From positions 1 to 64,000 of the forward strand of contig JAFGJT010000008.1 of NCBI GenBank assembly GCA_016928915.1: a stretch of DNA of 64,000 nucleotides, read 5' to 3'. Within the stretch, counting starts at the first letter, position 1, and each line of letters opens with the position of its first letter. The position numbers were made by a program, and so were the translations under genes. Shown here in pieces: positions 10,052 through 19,045 of this stretch. This stretch comes from Candidatus Peregrinibacteria bacterium (GTDB taxonomy: Bacteria > Patescibacteriota > Gracilibacteria > UBA1369 > PNNO01). The notes under the pieces were generated by a model. It was given only the letters and a program-made list of their open reading frames with translations. It had not been told where the DNA came from and did not search any database.

Positions 10052-10083
10052 AATAGAGCAATAGGTGTATTGGCTTTTTTATA

Positions 10084-10112
10084 TTGAAAAACCGGCGTTT
10101 TTTTGGTATAAT
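10084..10112 (+). promoter_or_regulatory. Sigma70-type promoter of giant-protein locus 1
   Basis: TTGAAA (10084-10089), 17 bp spacer, extended TGG-TATAAT (-10 at 10107-10112), 29 bp before the ATG at 10142. Confidence 0.65.
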
Positions 10113-10141
10113 AAATTAATATAAAAATAAAAAACAAAAAT

Positions 10142-10444
10142 ATGAAACCGGATGCCGGTGAAACGCTAAACACGTTCAGACAGATAGTGGATATGATGAT
10201 TGAAAATTCACTTCTGCTTTCTATTGATGAAAAACAGGAGTTTTTGGCCGAAACACCAACGCTTGGCATGGAAAGCCTTTTTGAACTTTTTAATCTTTTA
10301 ACGGGTGCAAAAAATAAAATAGACGACGTTCTAAAGGAGCTTGCCGAGAATTCTCCGGGAATTATGGAGAAACTTGATGAGTTTCAGATAGAAACTTTAA
10401 AAATTATTTTTAAAGAGCAGAGAGATGCTCTTATAACTTATTAA
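10142..10444 (+). CDS. Small helical protein of unknown function, first gene of giant-protein locus 1
   Basis: Complete ORF with promoter upstream, 4 bp before the giant ORF; resembles the 38798 and 52746 small ORFs in hydrophobic pattern. Confidence 0.7.
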   Translation: MKPDAGETLNTFRQIVDMMIENSLLLSIDEKQEFLAETPTLGMESLFELFNLLTGAKNKIDDVLKELAENSPGIMEKLDEFQIETLKIIFKEQRDALITY

Positions 10445-10448
10445 AAAT

Positions 10449-13400
10449 ATGGATAAAGGTCCCGGTTTTATTAAAAGAACTTTAAGTACTGCAACGGGAG
10501 TCGCAATCGCCCATGGGGCAATACGCGGAGCTGAACGTGCAGGCAAATATATTTATAAAAAAATTAAAAGATCTCCGAAAAAGTCAGCGGAAAAAACAGA
10601 GCCAAAACAGGGCGCAGCACCGCGGGGTTTTTTTGAAACAAGATTAGAAAAAGAAGCTGTAACAAAATATAAAGGTCCTGAAAGGCAGTTTGAGCAGGAG
10701 CTTTATTATCAGGCATACAGGGTTGACAATATTTTGGCAAACATGGACGCAAAAACAAAGCAGGATCTTTTAACGAAGGCTCCGGCTCTGTCGAAAGATC
10801 CCATGATTTTGCGTTTTTTAACGGCTCATTCAACAAGAACCATGAATGTTTTTGTGGGCGAGGCAATACAAAAAACGCAGGAGGAGCGTGAGAAACTTTT
10901 AAACGGAATAAGACTGGTTTTACATGAGGCAAAAACGGAACATGCGAAAAAAGAAGCTCAAAAGGCTGCAAAGAAAGAATTAACGAATGAAGAAAAAGAA
11001 CAAAAAGCCGAACAGGAAAAAGAAGCGAAAGAATTTGAAAGGATAATGAAAAAAGAATTAAATGAAAGCGAGCTTATGCATATTGAAGATGCGGTTTCAA
11101 AACCTTTGGATATACGCAAAGGCCAGCTTGACATGAATAAAATTCAGCATCATTACAAATCAATAATGATGGCGCAAAAAGCGCTTGGGCAGCACGCGAC
11201 TGCAATGCAGAAAAAATTTAATGAAGCCGAGACTTTAAGAAAGTCACTTTATAAAAATAAAAGCTGGATAAGAAAAAGATTTCAGAATAATTTTGGGGTT
11301 GTTGACTGGCTGGGCAGAAAGGCCGCATGGCTGGGAAGAAAGGTAAGTATAGTAAAAAACAGGTCGGATGAAGATATCATAAACGACAAAATCAAGCCTA
11401 TAAAAAAAGCTTTTGCCGCAAATCTTGACAGGATAAAAAAGCTGCAGGTGAATATTGACGCAAGGGCGAAAGAAATTAAAGACGGGCTTGGTGTGTTTAA
11501 AGGTGATATCCGGGAAAAACTTAAAGAACTTATTGCGCGTGAGGATTGGACTAAAGCCGAGGAAACTGCCCGCGAAGCCGCAAAAAAACAGCTTGAGAAC
11601 AAAAAAAAGGAACTTGGAGCCTCGCTTGATAAAGCAAAACAGGAAGGTGTAAAAATTAACAGCGCAAAAAATGCAACCGTAATTGCGGAACATACCCTTA
11701 AAGACAGAATCGCAAGAGCCCAGGGGGGCGAAACAGCGTTAAATGAACGCATTGAACTTGTTCAAAAAAGAATTTTAGAACTTGAAAAAGTTTTCGGTCC
11801 CAATGATCCGCGCGTTATTGCCATGAAAAAAGACGTTCTTAATCCATTGATTGACGGACAGGACACAATGATTCGCGTAAGGCAGGGCACAATGGAAAAA
11901 TTAACCGAGGTTCAGGAAAGAAACCAGAAGCTGGATATTATTAAATCCGATTTATATTTAAATCAAACCAAAGGTGTATCCGAAATTGAAAAACTTGAAT
12001 TGGTTATTAAAAACGAAGATAAAAGGATAGAGGTTATAAAAAGCAAACGCCGCGACCTTCATAAACTGATTGAGAATGTTGAAACCGCCAATATTGTTGT
12101 TGAACAGTTTAAAACAAATGTTTCAACAAATATTGATAAAATGACCAAAGGGAATGCCAAATTTACAGATGCCCTTTATAAACAAAATAAATATTTGCAG
12201 GCAATGCGGGCCAAGGAGCCGGGTTTTGGAACGAGTGTTTTAAAGAAAACTTTTATGATTGCATGGCCTTTGGCTTTTGCCGATTATACCATTAACAGGA
12301 TACCCGGATATGTTTGGGCGGGAATTCAATATTTACGGAAAGGGAAAGCCAGCTGGCAAGATACCAAAGATGGGTCCTTTACGGGGATTACGGCAGGTTT
12401 TTGGGGATTTCTAAACGAAAAATATGACAAACACTGGCTTAAAAAAGACGGATTTCACGGGGCTGTGAAACCGGAAAATTGGTTTACCAAAGCTCTTTGC
12501 AGTGTTGGTAATGCGGCTTCGGGGGCTGTGGGTACTGTTTTGGGGCTATTAAACGGTGCGGCTTTTTTAATACATCAGCCGGCTTTAACAATTGATTCAA
12601 TGGGTGAAATTATGACTTCGTGGACAAAATTAAAACAGGCCGGGGCTGAAATGATACATTATAATGATTTTAAAGAAGGGCGAATAAGCATTGGCGCGGG
12701 AAAACTAATAGGAGATATGATTATTTTATATTTTACAGCCGGAACTTCAGCTGGAGCCTCTGCTGCAAGCAAAGGCGCTTCTACGGCTGGTAAGGCTGCG
12801 CTTTATGCGTACGGCTTTTCAAAAGAAATTTTAAGAAAAGCTGTTTATCTGCCCATTAATCTGGGAAAAGGGCTTGTTAATATGGGTAAATGGGTTCTTG
12901 ATTGGACAATAGGATTAATGAAGGCGGGCAAAGGAAGCAGGTCGTTTTTAATTTATAAACATTTGGTTTTGACCGGCAAAAGGTTAACATCCGCAACGGA
13001 TGATTTGGCTGCAAAGATAAGCGAAAGAGGCCCTAAACTTGTAAGTGAACTGCCCGGGCAGTCCAATCTTTCAAAGGCGTTAAAATATATTGACAAAAAA
13101 GGCGGATTTAAAAAAATGGCTGAAAATGTTGGTAAAGAAGGCGGAATGACCGCAGAACAGTTTGAAAAATTTTTAAAGAGGTTTGGCAGGGAATTAAAAA
13201 ACGAAATGTATCATCCAACTTCAGGATGGCTGCGAAAACGCAGGATTGAACTTATTGGCAGAGAGTACCAGAAGTATATGCGGGCAAAAACCGCATGTGA
13301 ATACGGACAGAAATATTTGGTGGCAAGGGGATTAATACGAAATCCAAAGATTGGGATACCTAAAGTTAATGAAATTAAAAATAAAATAGTGACAAAAAAT

Positions 13401-14333
13401 ACAGAATTGGAAAGTTTGCAGAAAGAATTTGGGACCAAGCAAAAAGAGCTTTCTGATAAGAGGTCCAGATGCAAGGAGCTGGAGAAGCAACAATCTGACA
13501 AATTAAACGAAGCGGCCAAAAGCGAATTAGAGGTTTTAAGTGGTCAAGGGAATGGCAGCATTAAGGCTTTGCAAACCGAGTTTAATGGTCTTAGAGATTC
13601 TATAAAAAATGCAACAAAAGAACTAAATCAATTAAAAAACAAACTTGCTCTTGAAATTGAAAAAGGAGCACCTCTTGAAACAGCAAGGGATTTGATTGAG
13701 GCTATAAAAGATCCCACAACATACAGCATTTCGGAAAAACTTCGTATAAAAAGGCGACTCAAGTCAAGTATTGAAGATTTAAGCAGAATGAAAGTGCCTG
13801 AAGCAAAAACATTGTTAACAGAGCTTAACGACAAATTAAGCGGATTTGGAAAAGCCGCATCAACAAAAGCAAGGTTACAGGGTTTAAAAGAAACTGTATC
13901 AACAAGAGCACAGCGGTTAAAGGCTGTGACAGCTTCTAAAACCGAATTTGCGCAGGCTATAAAGGAAATACCCGGAAATGTAAAAGTATTGTGGCACAAT
14001 TACAGATACGGTCCCGAGGGGTCTAAGGTAATGGATCTTATTAATGCCGGCAAGGTAAGACAGGCATTGAATTTATACAACAAAAATATGTTATCGAGCA
14101 TGGGGCCTCTTGCAAAACAAACTGAAACGACATTGTACGGGTATATTGTGCGACTTTATCCTGGAATTGTTAACTATATAACACGTGCCGGCATGCTTGA
14201 GTCAAAGAGGGCGATTGATTCGCTTCCCGAACAATTGCCGCCCAAAAGCAAGGCGGAAGTTGCAAAAGTTGAAGCGGAATACTTAAAGGAGCTTGAAAAA
14301 ATATCCAAACAAAAAAATATTCATAATAATTAA
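10449..14333 (+). CDS. Giant uncharacterised coiled-coil/membrane protein, 1294 aa
   Basis: Long uninterrupted ORF; K/E-rich coiled coils, central hydrophobic Gly/Ala-rich region (NAASGAVGTVLGLLNGAAFLIHQP; LYFTAGTSAGASAASKGAS). Confidence 0.85.
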   Translation: MDKGPGFIKRTLSTATGVAIAHGAIRGAERAGKYIYKKIKRSPKKSAEKTEPKQGAAPRGFFETRLEKEAVTKYKGPERQFEQELYYQAYRVDNILANMDAKTKQDLLTKAPALSKDPMILRFLTAHSTRTMNVFVGEAIQKTQEEREKLLNGIRLVLHEAKTEHAKKEAQKAAKKELTNEEKEQKAEQEKEAKEFERIMKKELNESELMHIEDAVSKPLDIRKGQLDMNKIQHHYKSIMMAQKALGQHATAMQKKFNEAETLRKSLYKNKSWIRKRFQNNFGVVDWLGRKAAWLGRKVSIVKNRSDEDIINDKIKPIKKAFAANLDRIKKLQVNIDARAKEIKDGLGVFKGDIREKLKELIAREDWTKAEETAREAAKKQLENKKKELGASLDKAKQEGVKINSAKNATVIAEHTLKDRIARAQGGETALNERIELVQKRILELEKVFGPNDPRVIAMKKDVLNPLIDGQDTMIRVRQGTMEKLTEVQERNQKLDIIKSDLYLNQTKGVSEIEKLELVIKNEDKRIEVIKSKRRDLHKLIENVETANIVVEQFKTNVSTNIDKMTKGNAKFTDALYKQNKYLQAMRAKEPGFGTSVLKKTFMIAWPLAFADYTINRIPGYVWAGIQYLRKGKASWQDTKDGSFTGITAGFWGFLNEKYDKHWLKKDGFHGAVKPENWFTKALCSVGNAASGAVGTVLGLLNGAAFLIHQPALTIDSMGEIMTSWTKLKQAGAEMIHYNDFKEGRISIGAGKLIGDMIILYFTAGTSAGASAASKGASTAGKAALYAYGFSKEILRKAVYLPINLGKGLVNMGKWVLDWTIGLMKAGKGSRSFLIYKHLVLTGKRLTSATDDLAAKISERGPKLVSELPGQSNLSKALKYIDKKGGFKKMAENVGKEGGMTAEQFEKFLKRFGRELKNEMYHPTSGWLRKRRIELIGREYQKYMRAKTACEYGQKYLVARGLIRNPKIGIPKVNEIKNKIVTKNTELESLQKEFGTKQKELSDKRSRCKELEKQQSDKLNEAAKSELEVLSGQGNGSIKALQTEFNGLRDSIKNATKELNQLKNKLALEIEKGAPLETARDLIEAIKDPTTYSISEKLRIKRRLKSSIEDLSRMKVPEAKTLLTELNDKLSGFGKAASTKARLQGLKETVSTRAQRLKAVTASKTEFAQAIKEIPGNVKVLWHNYRYGPEGSKVMDLINAGKVRQALNLYNKNMLSSMGPLAKQTETTLYGYIVRLYPGIVNYITRAGMLESKRAIDSLPEQLPPKSKAEVAKVEAEYLKELEKISKQKNIHNN

Positions 14334-14339
14334 ATACAT

Positions 14340-16565
14340 ATGCAAACCATAGATCCACAAAGAGGTCCCGAAACAACGCCACCCGTGCAGCAGGGGCTTG
14401 ATAGTCAGGCAAGACAAAGCCGTCAATATGTTGATCAACAGAGATCCGAACGGGAACGTCTTATTGCCATGCGCGGAAAAACCAAAGAAGTTCTTTATAA
14501 GCAGTGGCTTAAAAATAATGAAAAAGGTGAGATTAAAAAGATTGACGAAGATCCGAAGTATCTGGCAAAAAAAGAAATTCTTTCAAAAATAGAGGCAGAA
14601 GAAGCTTTTGTTTTGCTTGGATTGGTTGAAAAGTTTATGGGTGGCAGAGAAAAGGCAATGCAGGTTTATGCATCATGCTGGCAGGGAAATAATTTTAAAA
14701 GAGATAAACTGTTTGCGGTTTTTAGCAAGGAAAACACGGATCGAAAACTCGGATTTTATTATGGGTCAAAAACGGTAACATGGGAACCTGACTGGACAAA
14801 AAGTTATGAATCTATAAAAAAAATAAAGGGAACCGGCATTAGTTATAAATTAGTAAACTATGCTATCCGTCAAAAGCGCGCACGAATAACTTTAAAAGGC
14901 TGGTGGGCGCATGATATTGATGACAAGTGGACTCCGAGAAATGAATGGAAAGATTGTGATTTTAAAGAAGGTAAAAATTTTCAGACTGCGGTAATAGATA
15001 AACTTAGTACAAAAAATACGCAAGGAGGCTATGGCGATGAATGGCTTGGCGGAAGTTTAGCCGAACTGCAGAAAAATATCGGAAATGAACTTTATCCGGA
15101 AAATGCAAACGTGGCGCCCGGTCAAAGGGACAGCGGTCTTACTCCCGCTCAGGAGGGTGCGGTTTTGCAGGCTTTTAAAGGGGGTGAAAAAGGTGAGGGT
15201 TCTTTAATTGCCGAAGGCAATGACGCGTATCCCGAGAAAATTAAAAAGACAATGTACGAGTGGTTTACCAAGCAGCAAAAAGAAAAATGGGTTGCTTTGC
15301 CGGAAGATAAAGTCGGTCCCATGTCTTTGCTTTTTGGCAAAGGATGCGGAAATTATTTGTACAGGTATTCCCCTGAAAATAAAAAGATTTTAATGATAAG
15401 GATTGACGGTGTTACTGTTCCTCCGGCCGAGTTTGGCGGGTATATTGCTCTTAAAGATGCTGAAAAAGAGCTTGGTGTAAGGATGATGCAGGATGAAAAA
15501 ACTTTTGAAAAAACATCAAAGCAAGCTATTGATAAAATGCACGATAAGGATATAACAAAGGAATTAATTGATGCGGGTAAAAAGGTTGAGGGTCTTAAAG
15601 ATTTGGATAGGACCAAAGGCATGCTGGTTGCACTTCCCGCAATGCGAAGAGGCATCCATCATAGTAAACTTGAAGACGATTTTTACAATGCAATACGCAA
15701 AGATCTTCACGCAAAACTGGAAAAAGAAGGTATTAAGGAAAAATCGGACAGGGACAGATATATTGACCTGCGCATACAGGATGTAAAAGCACAGGTTGAA
15801 AAAAAGATTGCGGATAATGAACTTTTAAGTAAAGCCGTTAAAGATAATCCCGAAACAAAGGTTAAATTTGAAATCAGCAATGATATCGTAAGTGTTGATT
15901 TTGCCGCATTTTTAGAAAAGAAAGCCGCTCAAACAAAAAAAGCCGCGGAAGCGGCGAAAGGCAAGGTTGAGGGTGTAGCTGAAGCCGTTAATTCAAAAAT
16001 GGCGTCTTTTGAAAGGCAGGTAAGAAAAAAGTTCGGACGTGCGGCGCCCATTGTTATGTGGATTGCAAACGTGGTGTTTAAACTTAAGGACGGGCTTGTT
16101 GATATGGCAAAAGGAGCCACAACCACTACGGCCGCAATAATGACAAGCATCGCAGCCGGGTTTTTGGGCATAAAAGGCATCAGATCAATAGCGGGGTTTA
16201 ACAAGCTGGACCAAAAAATTCTTGATGAAATTATTCCAAAAAACAAAAAGGAATTTGTTCTTAGAAAAAGATGCGTTTTTAAAGCTGAAACCGTTACAAA
16301 ACATAGAATTGTCATTCCAAAAGGAGTTGGAATTATCGGCTTTGGATTCCCCATATTGATAGACGGTCAAAGAGTTGAAGTAAAAAAGCCGACCGCAAAA
16401 GAAAAACAAACAGCGGCAAAAAAAGGAAAAGGGGCTTTAATGATGCTATTTAAACCCGCAAAAGAAATGACCCAGTATAAAGATCATGAAATTGTAATTG
16501 AACCCGGCACTAAAATAACAAAAGATACTGAGCTGGGCAAAGGCACAAAAATTATTCGCGTTTAA
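14340..16565 (+). CDS. Uncharacterised 741 aa protein, paralog of the downstream 804 aa protein
   Basis: Shares EDPKYLA, LVEKFMGGREKAMQVYASC, LKGWWAHDIDDK, GYGDEWLG, RDSGL, GCGNYLYRY and a C-terminal beta domain with ORF 16602-19016. Confidence 0.85.
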   Translation: MQTIDPQRGPETTPPVQQGLDSQARQSRQYVDQQRSERERLIAMRGKTKEVLYKQWLKNNEKGEIKKIDEDPKYLAKKEILSKIEAEEAFVLLGLVEKFMGGREKAMQVYASCWQGNNFKRDKLFAVFSKENTDRKLGFYYGSKTVTWEPDWTKSYESIKKIKGTGISYKLVNYAIRQKRARITLKGWWAHDIDDKWTPRNEWKDCDFKEGKNFQTAVIDKLSTKNTQGGYGDEWLGGSLAELQKNIGNELYPENANVAPGQRDSGLTPAQEGAVLQAFKGGEKGEGSLIAEGNDAYPEKIKKTMYEWFTKQQKEKWVALPEDKVGPMSLLFGKGCGNYLYRYSPENKKILMIRIDGVTVPPAEFGGYIALKDAEKELGVRMMQDEKTFEKTSKQAIDKMHDKDITKELIDAGKKVEGLKDLDRTKGMLVALPAMRRGIHHSKLEDDFYNAIRKDLHAKLEKEGIKEKSDRDRYIDLRIQDVKAQVEKKIADNELLSKAVKDNPETKVKFEISNDIVSVDFAAFLEKKAAQTKKAAEAAKGKVEGVAEAVNSKMASFERQVRKKFGRAAPIVMWIANVVFKLKDGLVDMAKGATTTTAAIMTSIAAGFLGIKGIRSIAGFNKLDQKILDEIIPKNKKEFVLRKRCVFKAETVTKHRIVIPKGVGIIGFGFPILIDGQRVEVKKPTAKEKQTAAKKGKGALMMLFKPAKEMTQYKDHEIVIEPGTKITKDTELGKGTKIIRV

Positions 16566-16601
16566 AATTTTAAATAAAAATAAACATTTAACAAAAAGAA
16601 T

Positions 16602-19016
16602 ATGACTACTATTGAAAAATTAACAAAGCGGGATGCTGAAAAAATTTCCCGCGAAACAATTATTGCGTGGTACAGAGCCCGCAGAATGGAGAAATTTCAG
16701 GATTTAAAAGAGATTATCAAAAGCTCAAGTTATGCCGAAAGGACGGCCCTGCGCGCAAAAATCGTGGAAAACACAAGGCTGGAACTGCAAAAACATCAGC
16801 ATTTAACCGAAGCGGAACGCAGGCGCCATGCCGAAGAGTTTGCGGATTCCGTTTTTAAAGCCGCTGAAGGACGGACAAGTATTGAAAGCGTTATAAAAAA
16901 ACACGAAGGTCTTTATAATCAAGCAAATAAAGAATCGCTTTTTAAAAATTGGAAAGAAAACAATCCAAACAAAAAGCATGAAATTTTGGAAGATGATCCG
17001 AAGTATTTAGCTTTAAGGTATATTTCCGAGCCGAAAGCGAGAGCCGAGGTATGCATGCTGCTGCATATGGTTGATAAGTTTATGGGCGGCAGAAAAAAAG
17101 CGTTGGAAATTTATCATGCGTGCATGAAGGCAAGTTCTTTTGATATGAAACAATTTAGATCATATTTTTCAAGGCAGAAAACCGAAGGCAGACTTGGTTT
17201 TTGGTACGGAACAAGAGTTATCAAATTTAAACCGAAACAGGGGATACTTGCAAAACTTAAAGCAGCGTCCGCATTTAATTCCTGGCTCAATGACAACTGG
17301 GAAATTTTGGAAGGCAATATTTGGTCGGGTTACCATAAAACCATTAAAACCACCGGCTGGTGGGCTCATGATATTGACGATAAAGATTCCAAGGGATCCG
17401 TTATAGGTGGGAGTCAGGTGACCATTACCAGTAAAGATGTGGTAAAACAACTTAGAGGAGCCGGAGCATATGGCGACGAATGGCTCGGTAAGAATTTAGT
17501 TGATGCTATCCCATATATTAAGCAGGAGTTAAAAGGTACAAGCCAAAGCGTAAAGATAGGAGAAAGGGACAGCGGTCTTGATGCGGGAGCCGAACAGAAA
17601 ATTCTTGAAGCAATAGAAGAAACAAAAGATTTATCCAATAAGGTTTATAAAGAAAAAACATCCGAAGAAATGTTTAAATGGTTTGCCGCAAATGCTGTTA
17701 ATAAATGGGTGCAGCTTAATGACAAGGAGAACGGTTTAATGGTGTTTTTATATGGCCAAGGCTGCGGAAATTATTTGTACAGATACGAACCGAAACAAAA
17801 AAAGATTTATATGGTGCCGATTCAGGGCGCAAAAACGGAGGCTAAATATTACGGAGGATATATTGAGATAAAAAACAATAGGCTTGATGATACTTGGAAC
17901 GGTTTAAACGAGGCCAATATGGATAAAATGTTAAAGGCCCTTATAGATACAATGTCTTCCGCGGAAATGAATGCGGAAGCCATGGATTATAAACTTAAAA
18001 CGGAGAAACCCGAGGCCATACCCGAAACCCATAAAGCGGCGCGAACTATGGGAATGGTTGCGTCTTTGATACGAAGCGGCAAATCGGGTATTCCGAAAAA
18101 TGTTGAATATAAAAATCTGCAAACCGGATATATTGATGTTGTTCAGGAAAAGTTGAAACGGGCTTTAATGCAGCGTGGACTTAAGGATGAAACCGCGAAT
18201 GAACTTGCGATGATCAGGGCGTATGATCTTAAAAAGAAAATACTTGCGAAAATCGAAGGAGATGAGGATTTAAAGAAAGCGCTTGAAGAAAACGATAAAG
18301 AAAAAATTGAAATTATTGTTGAACATAATGACGATGTTGATGTGAAGATTGTAAATACCGGATTTTTGACATCTTTAAGGGATAAAAGGAGAAAGGCGCG
18401 AGAAGCCGCCGAAAAGGCAAAAACAAGCCCCGACAGACTGCGCGAAGAAGCAATGGATAAACTTGAGGCAAAAGTTAGAAAATATGCGGGCCCCGCAACG
18501 CCTCTTGTTATGTTTATTTTAAGAGTATTTTTTAAAGCCGATAAAAAAGTTAAAGATTTTTTTACAGGTAAGGCGGGGCCCTTTTTTGGGGCAATATTCG
18601 GCGCGCTGGGCCTTAAAAAAATCAAGGAGAAAATCGGTTCAAGGCATATTAAGGCCCGTGATCTTGATAAGCTGCCGCCGAAAGGAAAAAGCTCCTATAC
18701 ATTTAAAAAGAAAACAACTTTTGAAAGTGATGTAACTTTAAAAAATAAGAAAATCATTATACCAAAAGGAAAAGGTTTTATTCCGGGCGGCAAAATTAAA
18801 ATTATGCTTAACAACTCTTATGAAGTTGAATGCAATCCCGCAAAAAAAGACCAAATTTTAAGTAAAGGCAAATTTAACGCCAAATCATTTTTTAGAATTT
18901 TTGACCGCGATAAAGCGCAGTACATGTATCGCGACAATGAAATTGTTATTGCGGATGGTACGCGTATACCCAAAAGCACCGTAATCCCAGCGGGCGCGAA
19001 AATCCAAACAATTTAA
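16602..19016 (+). CDS. Uncharacterised 804 aa protein, paralog of the upstream 741 aa protein
   Basis: Shares DDPKYLA, MVDKFMGGRKKALEIYHAC, TTGWWAHDIDDK, AYGDEWLG, RDSGL, GCGNYLYRY with ORF 14340; its N-terminal ~100 aa is instead shared with ORF 19046. Confidence 0.85.
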   Translation: MTTIEKLTKRDAEKISRETIIAWYRARRMEKFQDLKEIIKSSSYAERTALRAKIVENTRLELQKHQHLTEAERRRHAEEFADSVFKAAEGRTSIESVIKKHEGLYNQANKESLFKNWKENNPNKKHEILEDDPKYLALRYISEPKARAEVCMLLHMVDKFMGGRKKALEIYHACMKASSFDMKQFRSYFSRQKTEGRLGFWYGTRVIKFKPKQGILAKLKAASAFNSWLNDNWEILEGNIWSGYHKTIKTTGWWAHDIDDKDSKGSVIGGSQVTITSKDVVKQLRGAGAYGDEWLGKNLVDAIPYIKQELKGTSQSVKIGERDSGLDAGAEQKILEAIEETKDLSNKVYKEKTSEEMFKWFAANAVNKWVQLNDKENGLMVFLYGQGCGNYLYRYEPKQKKIYMVPIQGAKTEAKYYGGYIEIKNNRLDDTWNGLNEANMDKMLKALIDTMSSAEMNAEAMDYKLKTEKPEAIPETHKAARTMGMVASLIRSGKSGIPKNVEYKNLQTGYIDVVQEKLKRALMQRGLKDETANELAMIRAYDLKKKILAKIEGDEDLKKALEENDKEKIEIIVEHNDDVDVKIVNTGFLTSLRDKRRKAREAAEKAKTSPDRLREEAMDKLEAKVRKYAGPATPLVMFILRVFFKADKKVKDFFTGKAGPFFGAIFGALGLKKIKEKIGSRHIKARDLDKLPPKGKSSYTFKKKTTFESDVTLKNKKIIIPKGKGFIPGGKIKIMLNNSYEVECNPAKKDQILSKGKFNAKSFFRIFDRDKAQYMYRDNEIVIADGTRIPKSTVIPAGAKIQTI

Positions 19017-19045
19017 ATAATTTTAAATAAATAACCAAAACAAAT

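Noticed and set aside
11282-11752. Antisense ORFs inside the giant genes (e.g. 11282-11752, 13628-13999, 18143-18625, 55352-55729)
   Set aside because: Opposite to well-supported coding frames, biased Ser/Phe/Leu composition typical of the reverse complement of Lys/Glu-rich coding DNA.
14340-19016. ORFs 14340 and 16602 as a recent tandem duplication or assembly artefact
   Set aside because: Proteins are clearly diverged with motif-level rather than near-identical similarity and different N-termini, so they are old paralogs.
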